From NCBI RefSeq assembly GCF_024612015.1, contig NZ_CP102512.1, forward strand, positions 4,836,001 to 4,900,000: DNA of 64,000 nt, in the 5' to 3' direction. This document shows positions 7,871 to 16,540 of the stretch, piece by piece. This DNA comes from Streptomyces sp. CA-210063. Lineage in GTDB: Bacteria > Actinomycetota > Actinomycetes > Streptomycetales > Streptomycetaceae. Numbering within the stretch: the stretch's first letter is position 1; every line of letters begins with the position of its first letter. The notes under the pieces were generated by a model. The model had not been told where the DNA came from. It did not search any database and saw nothing but the letters and a program-made list of their open reading frames with translations. Made by a program: the position numbers and the translations under genes.

Positions 7871-9445
7871 TTACCCCGGTGACCCCAACGTCTCTCCCAG
7901 TACCCATGCCGCATGCTCTACGTCCGTGAAGCTGACGTAGAGGGGGGTGAAGCCGAAGCGGAGGACGTCGGGGTGGCGGAAGTCGCCTATGACGCCCTGG
8001 TGGATGAGGCGTTTCATGACGTCGCCGGCGTCGTCGCAGCGGAGGGCGATCTGGCTGCCGCGTTCCGCGTGGGCGGTCGGGGTGAGGGACTCGACGCGGC
8101 CTTCGGGGACGTACGCCGATACGCAGCGCAGGAAGAAGTCCGTGAGGGCGAGGGACTTGGCGCGGACCGACTCGATCGTCACGCCGATTCCGGTTCCGGT
8201 TCCGCTTCCCGTTCCGGTCCCGCTTCCGGTCCTGGTTCCGGTCCCGCTTCCGGTCCCGGTCCTGGTTCCGGTCCCAGTCCTGCTTCCGGTTCCCGCCGTC
8301 GTCGCGGTGTCGGCTCCCGGTCCTTCGGTCGGCCCTCCGCTCCCCCCGTACCAGACGTCAAGTGCCGCCTCCAGAGCGAGCATTGACAGGATGTCAGGTG
8401 TGCCTACGCGGCCTCGTGGTGCGCCCGTGGCGGGCTCGTAGGACGGGTGCATGGCGAAGGGTTGGGCGTGGGAGGTCCAGCCGGGGAGGGGGGAGTCGAA
8501 GTGGGGCTGGAGGTCGTGGCGGACGTAGAGGTAGGCCGGGGAGCCGGGGCCTCCGTTGAGGTATTTGTAGGTGCAGCCGACGGCCAGGTCGACGCCGTGT
8601 TCGTCGAGGCCGACGGGGAGGGCACCCGCGCTGTGACAGAGGTCCCAGACGATGTGGGCGCCCGCCCGGTGGGCCGCCGCGGTCAGGCCGGGCAGGTCGT
8701 GGAGGCGGCCGGTGCGGTAGTCGACGTGGTTGAGGAGTACGGCGGCCGTACGGTCGCTGAGGGCGGCCGGCACCTCCGCGGGGGTCACCGGGCGCAGCGT
8801 GCGGCCCGTCATACGGGCCGCGGACTCGGCGATGTAGCCGTCCGTGGGGAACGTCGTCGCGTCGACCAGGATCTCGTCGCGGCGGCCGTCACCCGCCGGG
8901 TCCGCCATGCGTACCGCCGCCACAAGTGCCTTGAACACGTTGACACTTGTGGAGTCGCCGACCACGATCTGGCCGGGCGCCGCGCCCACCAGCGGAGCGA
9001 TACGGTCGCCGATCCGCTCGGGCGCGGTCCACCAGCCGCTCTCGTCCCAGGAACGGATGCGCAGCTCGCCCCACTCGCGGTACACGACATCCGCGAGCCG
9101 GCCGGGGACCGAGACCGGCAGTGCGCCCAGGGAGTTGCCGTCGAGGTACACGGCGTCGTCGAGGACGAAGCGGGTGCGCAGTCCGGCCAGTTCGTCGGCC
9201 GCGTCCAACTGCCTTGCCTCAAGGGCAAGTTCGCGGCCCTTCGGTTCACGGACGTTCAGTTCTCGGCCATTCGGTTCACGGCCGCTCGATTCGCGGTCGT
9301 TCGGTTCACGGCCGCTCGATTCGCGGTCGTTCGATTCGCGGTCGTTCGATTCGCGGTCGTTCGGTTCGCGGTCGTTCGGTTCGCGGTCGTTCGGTTCGCG
9401 GCCGTTCAGTTCGCGGTCATTTCGTTCGGCATCGAGTTCAGACAT
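7871..9445 (-). CDS. kynU: Kynureninase
   Basis: A PLP-dependent hydrolase cleaving kynurenine to anthranilate and alanine. The core includes DEILVDATTFPTD, HVDYRTGRLHD, DLCHSAGALPV and the PLP-lysine motif CTYKYLNGGPGSPAY, all typical of KynU. The protein is 524 residues against about 400-420 for the family. The excess comes from two repeat regions: an N-terminal run of 13 REPND/RESND-like pentapeptides (residues 6-73), and a Gly-Thr/Arg-rich insert of about 50 residues between DVWYGG and the conserved VRAKSLALTDFF. The ATG at 9445 overlaps the dioxygenase stop by 8 bp and is preferred over the longer frame. Translational coupling to the dioxygenase supports one catabolic operon. The products could feed anthranilate to secondary metabolism or tryptophan recycling. 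Confidence 0.93.
   Translation of the reverse strand: MSELDAERNDRELNGREPNDREPNDREPNDRESNDRESNDRESSGREPNDRESSGREPNGRELNVREPKGRELALEARQLDAADELAGLRTRFVLDDAVYLDGNSLGALPVSVPGRLADVVYREWGELRIRSWDESGWWTAPERIGDRIAPLVGAAPGQIVVGDSTSVNVFKALVAAVRMADPAGDGRRDEILVDATTFPTDGYIAESAARMTGRTLRPVTPAEVPAALSDRTAAVLLNHVDYRTGRLHDLPGLTAAAHRAGAHIVWDLCHSAGALPVGLDEHGVDLAVGCTYKYLNGGPGSPAYLYVRHDLQPHFDSPLPGWTSHAQPFAMHPSYEPATGAPRGRVGTPDILSMLALEAALDVWYGGSGGPTEGPGADTATTAGTGSRTGTGTRTGTGSGTGTRTGSGTGTGSGTGTGIGVTIESVRAKSLALTDFFLRCVSAYVPEGRVESLTPTAHAERGSQIALRCDDAGDVMKRLIHQGVIGDFRHPDVLRFGFTPLYVSFTDVEHAAWVLGETLGSPG
8185..8300. repeat. Hexanucleotide repeat array inside kynU
   Basis: About 18 imperfect ggttcc/gcttcc/ggtccc hexamers encode the Gly-Thr/Gly-Ser/Arg insert of kynureninase. 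Flanking sequence is conserved KynU core on both sides, so the array interrupts the enzyme rather than capping it. Confidence 0.93.
9228..9420. repeat. 15-bp tandem repeat encoding pentapeptides at the kynU N-terminus
   Basis: Roughly 13 copies of a 15-bp unit (ttcggttcgcggtcg and close variants) encode REPND, RESND, RESSG and similar pentapeptides. The most similar copies are adjacent, as expected for recent slippage or unequal exchange. Confidence 0.95.
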
Positions 9446-10283
9446 GGGAGCGCGCCGTCCACAGCTCGGGGAAGACGTTCTTGCGGGCACGCTTCTCCAG
9501 CCAGGCCACGCCGGCGGAGCCGCCCGTGCCGGCCTTGGCGCCCATCGCGCGGCGGGTGGCGACGAGGTGGTCGTTGCGCCAGCGCCAGACGAGTTCGGCG
9601 ACGTCGGTCAGCGCCTCGCCGAGGCGGGCGAGGTCGTGGTCCGGGTCGCCGGAGTACACCTCGGTCCACGCCTCCTCGACCTCGGGGGACGGCTCGTAGC
9701 GCTGGGAGACGTCACGGCGTACGACGGACTCGGGGATCGCGTGGCCGCGGCGGGCCAGGAGCCGTAGTACCTCGTCGTAGAGGCTCGGCTCGTGCAGCGC
9801 CTTCTCCAGTTCGGCGTGGACGCGCGGGGCGCCCCGGTGCGGTACGAGCATGGAGGCGGACTTCTCGCCGAGCAGGAACTCCATACGGCGGTACATCGCC
9901 GACTGGAAGCCGGAGCCCTCGCCGAGGGCGGCGCGGTAGGAGTTGAACTGGGCGGGGGTGAGCTGGCCGAGGGGCTTCCAGGAGGCGTTCAGGGCCTCCA
10001 GCTCGCGTACGGAACGCTTCAGCGCGTCCCTCGCCGTCGGTACGTCGTCGCCCCGGATCGCGGTGGTCGCGGTCTCCCACTCGTGGACGATGACGGTGAA
10101 CCACAGCTCCATGACCTGGGTCGTCACCAGGAAGACCATTTCTCCGGGGTCCTCGGAGAGGGGGTGCTGGAGGTGGGTGAGGACGTCCGCCTGCACGTAG
10201 TCCTCGTACGGGGTCGTGCCCTGGAAGTCGAGATGCGGAGTCTCGGGCTCCGAAGCCTCGTGGGGCTGAGCCGGATGGGACAT
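9438..10283 (-). CDS. kynA: Tryptophan 2,3-dioxygenase
   Basis: A 281-residue haem dioxygenase that opens the indole ring of L-tryptophan to give N-formylkynurenine, the first step of the kynurenine pathway. Family motifs are clear: PHLDFQGTTPYEDYVQADVLTHLQ near the N-terminus, DPGEMVFLVTTQVMELWF, then the substrate/haem region FNSYRAALGEGSGFQSAMYRRMEFLLG. The conserved WRNDHLVATRRAMGAKAGTGGSAG lies near the C-terminus. Length and content are full. It is the first gene of the kyn block; the 105 bp between its ATG and the hairpin at 10389 is the likely promoter region. The stop overlaps the kynU start. Confidence 0.96.
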   Translation of the reverse strand: MSHPAQPHEASEPETPHLDFQGTTPYEDYVQADVLTHLQHPLSEDPGEMVFLVTTQVMELWFTVIVHEWETATTAIRGDDVPTARDALKRSVRELEALNASWKPLGQLTPAQFNSYRAALGEGSGFQSAMYRRMEFLLGEKSASMLVPHRGAPRVHAELEKALHEPSLYDEVLRLLARRGHAIPESVVRRDVSQRYEPSPEVEEAWTEVYSGDPDHDLARLGEALTDVAELVWRWRNDHLVATRRAMGAKAGTGGSAGVAWLEKRARKNVFPELWTARSHV

Positions 10284-10388
10284 CGCTGTCTCCTGCTGTG
10301 TACTCCGGGTAGCGGTCCGCCCCTGCCGATTCCGACACGGGGGCCCCGGTCCCCACCGGCATATTCAGGGATCCGACCCGAGACCGCA

Positions 10389-10417
10389 AGGTCCGCCTGG
10401 TCACACCAGGCGGACCT
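10389..10417 (-). terminator. Intrinsic terminator-like hairpin after the DUF3151 gene
   Basis: Perfect 13-bp arms aggtccgcctggt / accaggcggacct enclose a 3-base loop about 60 bp beyond the DUF3151 stop. There is no T-run, as is usual in streptomycetes. It separates DUF3151 from the kyn operon. Confidence 0.75.
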
Positions 10418-10479
10418 GCATGTACGCGCGCTCCCTCCGGATCACCGGGGGTGGTCCGGGACGGTCCGGGCGCGCCGGG

Positions 10480-10893
10480 TCAGCTGAGCGTCTGCGCCGC
10501 CGTCGGGGAGGAGTCCTTCAGGAACTGGGAGCAGCGCTCGTACTCCTCCTGCTCGCCGATCGAGCCCGCGGCGCGGGCGAGGGCGTGCAGGGCGCGCAGG
10601 AAGCCGCGGTTCGGCTCGTGCTCCCAGGGGACGGGGCCGTGGCCCTTCCAGCCGTTGCGGCGCAGGGCGTCGAGGCCGCGGTGGTAGCCCGTACGGGCGT
10701 AGGCGTACGACTCCACGACGCTGCCGCGCTCGTAGGCGTCGTCGGCGAGTTGGGCCCAGGCGAGGGAGGAGGTGGGGTACTTGGCGGCGACGTCGGAGGG
10801 GGGTGTGCCGTTGGCGAGGAGTTCGCGGGGTTCCGGGTCGTCGGGGAGGTGGGTCGGGGGTGGGCCGCCGAGGAGGTTTTCGTGAATCGTCAT
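10480..10893 (-). CDS. DUF3151 family protein
   Basis: A 137-residue soluble protein with the DUF3151 pattern: an N-terminal P-rich segment, AWAQLADDAY, then ESYAYARTGYHRGLDALRRNGWKGHGPVPWEHEPNRGFLRALHAL. The function is unknown. It is found across actinobacteria and here stands alone between the kyn operon and the transporter. The predicted structure would be mostly helical and TPR-like; that is inference from the helix pattern. The ATG at 10893 is the only sensible start. Confidence 0.88.
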   Translation of the reverse strand: MTIHENLLGGPPPTHLPDDPEPRELLANGTPPSDVAAKYPTSSLAWAQLADDAYERGSVVESYAYARTGYHRGLDALRRNGWKGHGPVPWEHEPNRGFLRALHALARAAGSIGEQEEYERCSQFLKDSSPTAAQTLS

Positions 10894-11237
10894 GGGTTCC
10901 AGTCTGGCGTATGTGGGGGGTCGGGTTCGGGGGGTGGGGGTGGGATTCGCCTCGGGGTGGCGGGTGGGATTCGCCTCGGGGTGGCGGGTGGGGTTTTGTC
11001 GCCCCCGCCGCCCCTACCCGTCCCATCCCCAGGGGCTGCGCCCCTTCGACCCCCCTGGCGCCTGAGAGCTCGTGGGGTGGGGTTCGTGGGCGGGTGCGGG
11101 TTGTGGGTGGTTGCTCGCGCAGTTCCCCGCGCCCCTAAAAGCCTGCGCAGTTCCCCCCGCCCCTAAAAGCCTGCGCAGTTCCCCCCGCCCTTGAAAGCTC
11201 GCGCAGTTCCCCGCGTCCCTAAACGCCCCCGGCTCTG
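10894..11237. repeat. 344-bp intergenic region with two families of direct repeats
   Basis: Near the DUF3151 start, tgggattcgcctcggggtgg occurs twice in tandem (about 10939-10985). Towards the transporter, the unit gcgcagttccccgcgcccctaaaag is present in four diverged head-to-tail copies (about 11115-11222). The second family shares its core with the long inverted repeat at 18303-18424. I see no gene in this gap. Confidence 0.85.
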
Positions 11238-12725
11238 CTAAGGGTGTCGCCGCTCTTTGCTCTCGGGGTCTCCCGGCTTCGTGGCTTCCAGGGGTGGGGC
11301 CGTTACGCAGCCGTGGGTGCGGCATTCGGGGTGGTGGCAGTCGGGGGCGGGGCGGCGGACGGTTGCGTAGGAGAGGGCGGAAGCGGCCAGGAGGGCGGCC
11401 GCGCAGGCGAGCATGGCGGTGTTGAAGGCCTGGTCGAACTGGGTGGGTGAGCGGTATGCCTCGGGGCCCATGCCGGCGATCAGGGGGAGCGCGGCTACGG
11501 CGATGAGGCCGGCCGCCCGGGCGGCGGCGTTGTTGATGCCGCTGGCCAGACCGGCGTGGTCGGTGGGGACGGAGGCCAGGACGGTGGCGGTCAGGGGGGC
11601 CACGAGCGTGACCATGCCCAGGCCCATGACCAGGAGGGCGGGGAGGACGTCCGTCGTGTACGAGGCGTCGGGGCCCACGCGGAGCATCAGCAGGACGCCC
11701 GCCGCGCACAGCAGGGGGCCGACGGTGAGGGGGATGCGAGGGCCGATGCGTTCGCCGAGGGCGCCCGCGCGGGCGGAGAGGAGCAGCATCAGCACGGTGA
11801 TGGGGAGCAGCGCCGTGCCGGCGCCCAGGGCCGAGTAGCCGGAGACGACCTGGAGCTGGAGGGCGGCGAGGAAGAAGAAGCCGCCGAAGGCCGCGTACAC
11901 GAACAGGGTGACGATGTTGACCGCCGTGAACTGGCGGGACGCGAAGATCTCCGGGGGCATCATCGGGTCGGGGCGGTGGCGTTCGACGTGGACGAAGGCC
12001 ACGGCCGTCGCCACACCGGCCAGTGCGGTGAGTACGACCGCCACCGAGCCCGCGTCGGCCTCGATCAGCGCGTACGTGATGAAGGCCAGGGACGCGGCGC
12101 CGAGCACGGCGCCCAGGATGTCGAAGCCTCGGTCGTGGCTGCGGCCGTCCGCCGACTCCGGTACGTGGCGGGCGGCGATGGGGACGCAGAGGAGGGCCAG
12201 GGGGACGTTCAGGAAGAACACCCAGCGCCAGCCGGGGCCGTCGACCAGCCAGCCGCCGACGAACGGGCCGACGGCCGCGCCCATGCCGCCGAAGCCGGAC
12301 CACAGGCCCACCGCCTTCGCCCTGTCGTCGGGGTGGAACGACGCCTGGATGAGGGCGAGGGAGCCCGGGGTGAGGAGTGCGCCGCCCACGCCCTGGAGGG
12401 CTCGGGCGGCGATCAGTACTTCGCCGTTCGGGGCGATGCCGCAGAGGAGTGAGGCCGCGGCGAACCAGACCACGCCGACCACGAACACCTTGCGGCGGCC
12501 GAAGCGGTCGCCCAACGCGCCGCCGAGGAGGATCAGGCCGGCGAGGGTGAGCATGTACGCGTTCACGGTCCACTGGAGGGCCGCGAGGTCGGCGTCCAGG
12601 TCGAGGCCGATGCGGGGGAGGGCGACGTTGACGACCGTCGAGTCCAGCAAGGCCATGCTGGAGCCGAGCACCGTGGTCAGGAGGATCCATTTGCCCTGGG
12701 CGGAGGCCAGGCGTACTTCGGCCAT
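11238..12725 (-). CDS. MFS transporter, DHA2 (EmrB/QacA) drug-proton antiporter
   Basis: A ~495-residue, 14-helix efflux transporter. Family motifs include LDSTVVNVALPRIG in helix 1, GALGDRFGRRKVF (motif A) after helix 2, ARALQGVGGALLTPGSLALI (motif C region), and GPFVGGWLVD in helix 5. The substrate cannot be predicted. The start MAEVRL at 12725 is favoured; the ATG four codons upstream (12737) is an alternative. The C-terminal tail beyond the last helix is unusual, being rich in Cys and His (PDCHHPECRTHGC). No TetR-type regulator lies beside it. Confidence 0.93.
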   Translation of the reverse strand: MAEVRLASAQGKWILLTTVLGSSMALLDSTVVNVALPRIGLDLDADLAALQWTVNAYMLTLAGLILLGGALGDRFGRRKVFVVGVVWFAAASLLCGIAPNGEVLIAARALQGVGGALLTPGSLALIQASFHPDDRAKAVGLWSGFGGMGAAVGPFVGGWLVDGPGWRWVFFLNVPLALLCVPIAARHVPESADGRSHDRGFDILGAVLGAASLAFITYALIEADAGSVAVVLTALAGVATAVAFVHVERHRPDPMMPPEIFASRQFTAVNIVTLFVYAAFGGFFFLAALQLQVVSGYSALGAGTALLPITVLMLLLSARAGALGERIGPRIPLTVGPLLCAAGVLLMLRVGPDASYTTDVLPALLVMGLGMVTLVAPLTATVLASVPTDHAGLASGINNAAARAAGLIAVAALPLIAGMGPEAYRSPTQFDQAFNTAMLACAAALLAASALSYATVRRPAPDCHHPECRTHGCVTAPPLEATKPGDPESKERRHP

Positions 12726-12831
12726 GGTGGGAATCATCCCGTGCTGGGGGCGATTGGGCCAGGGGTGCGGGTGCGGCGGATGAGCGGAATTGCCCGGAGC
12801 TGTGGGGCTGGCGCGACGCCCCGAAGCACGG

Positions 12832-12863
12832 CTGCCCGCAGCCCCTCAGGAGGCTGCGGGCAG
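12832..12863 (-). terminator. Terminator hairpin after fba
   Basis: Perfect 12-bp arms ctgcccgcagcc / ggctgcgggcag with an 8-base loop lie just beyond the aldolase stop codon. They separate it from the MFS gene. Confidence 0.8.
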
Positions 12864-12891
12864 TTACGGCGGCGAGGCCGCCCCGTACCGC

Positions 12892-13914
<1,023 letters not shown>

Positions 13915-14029
13915 GGTCCGCTCCTTGTATGTGCGGGTGGCGTTGTGCTTACGAGCCCTGACCTAGGGTTGCGACGTCATCGTCGGCCCCATCTTTCCAG
14001 ACATGACCGGATGCTCCATGCCTGGACCT

Positions 14030-14097
14030 CACCTGCGTGTACCTCAGCCGAGGCGGCCTGGACCTCAGCCGAGGCTGCCCAAACCTCAGTCGAGTCC
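14030..14097. repeat. Imperfect repeats at the pyrE 3' end
   Basis: About four head-to-tail copies of a unit around acctcagccgaggc, period near 20 bp, begin in the intergenic region and run into the last codons of pyrE. The ctcagccgag core is itself a small dyad, so the array may form hairpins after pyrE. Confidence 0.7.
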
Positions 14098-14640
14098 CAG
14101 TTCGTCCTTCGAGAACGCGAACCGGTACGGGACACCGGCGCCCTGCTCGATCTTCTCGGCGGCGCCGGTCGCCCGGTCGACGATCGTGGCGACGGCGACG
14201 ACCTCCGCGCCGGCCTCACGCACGGCCTCGACGGCGGTCAGCGGGGAGCCGCCGGTGGTGGAGGTGTCCTCGACGACGAGGACCCGGCGGCCCGCGATGT
14301 CCGGCCCCTCGACCCGGCGCTGCATACCGTGCGCCTTGGCCGCCTTGCGGACGACGAACGCGTCGAGCCGCCTGCCGCGCGCGGCGGCCGCGTGCAGCAT
14401 CGCGCCGGCCACGGGGTCGGCGCCCATCGTGAGACCGCCGACCGCGTCGAAGTCGAGGTCGGCGGTCAGGTCGAGCAGCACCTGCCCGACCAGCGGGGCG
14501 GCCTCGCCGTCGAGGGTGACGCGGCGCAGGTCGACGTAGTAGTCCGCCTCCAGACCCGACGACAGGGTCACCTTGCCGTGCACCACGGCCTTGTCCTTGA
14601 TCTGCTGCAGCAGCGAGCCGCGTACGTCCACGTCAGTCAT
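14086..14640 (-). CDS. pyrE: Orotate phosphoribosyltransferase
   Basis: A 184-residue pyrimidine biosynthesis enzyme converting orotate and PRPP to OMP. It shows the PRPP-binding motif RVLVVEDTSTTGGSPLTAV, the GGLTMGADPVAGAM stretch, and the flexible-loop RKAAKAHGMQRRVEG. The start at 14638-14640 gives MTDVDVRGSLLQQIKDKAV. A much longer open frame upstream overlaps the epimerase gene and was rejected. It is separated from the aldose epimerase gene by 32 bp and is probably cotranscribed with it. Confidence 0.95.
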   Translation of the reverse strand: MTDVDVRGSLLQQIKDKAVVHGKVTLSSGLEADYYVDLRRVTLDGEAAPLVGQVLLDLTADLDFDAVGGLTMGADPVAGAMLHAAAARGRRLDAFVVRKAAKAHGMQRRVEGPDIAGRRVLVVEDTSTTGGSPLTAVEAVREAGAEVVAVATIVDRATGAAEKIEQGAGVPYRFAFSKDELGLD

Positions 14641-14672
14641 GGCAGCCAGCTTAAGGGGGCCCTTATGTCCGC

Positions 14673-15476
14673 TTACAGCCGCCGCCAGGTCCACGTGGTC
14701 GTGGCTTCCAGGGGGTCGATGGGAGTGACCAGACGGGGGTGGGTGTTGAGGCCGTTGGGCGGGCCGGTCTGCGGTTCGACGCACACGGCCTCCGCCTGTT
14801 CGTCGTAGACCACGACCCACTCCTCGCGGGAGGTGACCTTCAGCTCCAGCCGGCCCGGCCAGATGAGGGTGACGTCGACGCCGCCGGGCATGCCGAAGCA
14901 GTCGTCCCAGGGGCCGGGCTTCGGGTCGAGACGGCTGCCGGTGGGCAGGTGGTCCGCGCCGCGCTCCTCCTGCCAGGCGGGCGCGAAGTCGATCCGTACG
15001 TCTCCCCCGTCCTCCACGCCGCCCGCCAGGTTCCGGTTGAACCAGGGGTGCCAGCCGATCTGGGCCGGGAAGGAGGAGTCGTGCGCCTCCACGGACATGG
15101 CGAGGGTGAGGGCGTCCGGGGTGAGCGTCACCACCTGGGTGACGCGGCCGGGGTAGGGCCAGGGGTCGACGAGGTCGTACGTGAGGACGGCCTCGGTGTC
15201 GCCGAGGCGCGCCACCCGCCACGGTCCCTCGCGGGTCGTGCCGTGGATGGCGTGGGGCGGGGCGTTGAGGGGCATCTGCTGTACGGTGCCGCCGCTGAGG
15301 AAACGGCCGTCGCGGACCCGGCCGCACCACGGCACCATCGGGAAGCTGCCGAACCGCTCTCCCTGCCGCAGCAGTTCGACCCCACCGACCCGCAGGCCCG
15401 CCACCCGCCCGCCGTTGCCCGGCGCCAGCACCGCCTCCGCGTCACCCGCGGCCAACGTGATCTCTTCGCTACTCAC
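14673..15476 (-). CDS. Aldose 1-epimerase family protein
   Basis: A 267-residue galactose-mutarotase-fold protein, about the usual length for the compact GalM-like family. Visible motifs are GSFPMVPWCGRVRDGRF, the active-site His in PHAIHGTTREGPW, and the second His in QIGWHPWFNR. The catalytic Glu is likely in CVEPQTGPPNGLN. It probably acts on a hexose or a hexose phosphate; the exact sugar is unclear. It sits directly upstream of pyrE. Confidence 0.9.
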   Translation of the reverse strand: MSSEEITLAAGDAEAVLAPGNGGRVAGLRVGGVELLRQGERFGSFPMVPWCGRVRDGRFLSGGTVQQMPLNAPPHAIHGTTREGPWRVARLGDTEAVLTYDLVDPWPYPGRVTQVVTLTPDALTLAMSVEAHDSSFPAQIGWHPWFNRNLAGGVEDGGDVRIDFAPAWQEERGADHLPTGSRLDPKPGPWDDCFGMPGGVDVTLIWPGRLELKVTSREEWVVVYDEQAEAVCVEPQTGPPNGLNTHPRLVTPIDPLEATTTWTWRRL

Positions 15477-15559
15477 GCCTCGACCCTACTGGGCCCACGC
15501 GCCTGGGGAGTTCAGCGGTGGCAGGGGCAGTGGGTGGAGTTGCGACAGCGACAGCGACA

Positions 15560-16432
15560 TCAACGGCGTTTGCGCAGGGCGCGGCTCACGATGATGGCGG
15601 AGGCGACGACGAGGGCCGCCGCCGGGGCCGCCCAGCGGAGGGTGGCGCTCGCGGAGACGGTTTCGGGGGCCGGGACCGGGGCGTACCGGCCGCGTGGCGG
15701 GGCGTGGTCGACCTCCTCCGCACTGCGGCCGATCATCGTCCGCCGCGCATGCGCGGCCTCGGCCGGCGGCTCACCCCCGGCGACGAAGTCGTCCTCACCG
15801 AAGGGGTCCGGCGCCGGCGGCGGCACTTCGGCCTCGAAGGCGTCAGTGGCTTCAGAAACCTCAGAAACCTCGGAGGCCTCGGGGGCATCGGGGGCATCGG
15901 GGGTTTCAGTGGCGCCTGCGGGTTCGGCCGCGCCTGTGGGTTCGGCCGTTTCAGCCGTTTCAGCCGTTTCGGGTTCAGGAGCCGGCTCCGGCTCCGGCCC
16001 GTCCTCCCGCTCGGCCTCAGCCCCCAGGTTCTCCGCGAACCTCCCCAGCAGTCGCGTCATCGCCGACGCCACCGACTCGGGCGGGAGTTCACTCACGCGG
16101 CCGTCGGCGGTGGCCGTGCCGGCGAAGGCGAGGGTGGTGCCCTCGGCGGCCGGGACGAGGCGGAGGGTGAGGGTGAGTTCGGCGGAGCCGGTGCCTCGGG
16201 CCTCGGTGGCGTCGCCCTCGATGGCGTAGGAGCCGTCGGACCGGGCGGTGACGCGGAGGGTGCCGCGGTAGGTGATCGTGTGGCCGGCGATACGTACCTT
16301 CAGGCGTCCGGCGACGGGTGTGGTGCCCGCGTCCTGCTGGAGCCCGGGGACCGCTCGGGCCACCCGCTCGGGGTCGGACAGCGCCTCCCGGAGGCGGCCG
16401 ACGGGAACCGGAACGAACACCTCATGCTCCAT
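15560..16432 (-). CDS. SRPBCC (CoxG-like) domain protein with C-terminal membrane anchor
   Basis: A 290-residue protein. Residues 1-~145 form an SRPBCC/START-like domain beginning EHEVFVPVPVGRLREALSDPERVARAVPG, similar to carbon monoxide dehydrogenase subunit G proteins. A long acidic, Pro/Glu/Ala/Thr-rich linker (about 145-240) includes ETAETAETAEP and APDAPEASEVSEVSE repeats. One hydrophobic helix (LRWAAPAAALVVASAIIV) near the C-terminus precedes a basic RALRKRR end, giving a tail-anchored topology with the domain in the cytoplasm. The ATG at 16432 matches the domain start; upstream codons were rejected. The ligand is unknown. Confidence 0.87.
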   Translation of the reverse strand: MEHEVFVPVPVGRLREALSDPERVARAVPGLQQDAGTTPVAGRLKVRIAGHTITYRGTLRVTARSDGSYAIEGDATEARGTGSAELTLTLRLVPAAEGTTLAFAGTATADGRVSELPPESVASAMTRLLGRFAENLGAEAEREDGPEPEPAPEPETAETAETAEPTGAAEPAGATETPDAPDAPEASEVSEVSEATDAFEAEVPPPAPDPFGEDDFVAGGEPPAEAAHARRTMIGRSAEEVDHAPPRGRYAPVPAPETVSASATLRWAAPAAALVVASAIIVSRALRKRR

Positions 16433-16540
16433 GGAAGCCGAGCCTACCCAGGAGGGACCGCACCGCACCTGTACCTACGCGTTATTGCTCGTGTTCCGCC
16501 CCATGCGTGCCACGGACGGCCACACCCGGGCGCATGGGGC

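Noticed and set aside
11014..12690. 558-codon minus-strand frame overlapping the MFS gene
   Set aside because: It is an alternative frame; the transporter motifs are in the frame of 11238-12725.
14641..15330. pyrE extended upstream in the same frame
   Set aside because: The extension overlaps the whole aldose epimerase gene and is Arg/Pro-rich; the ATG at 14640 matches the enzyme's usual start.
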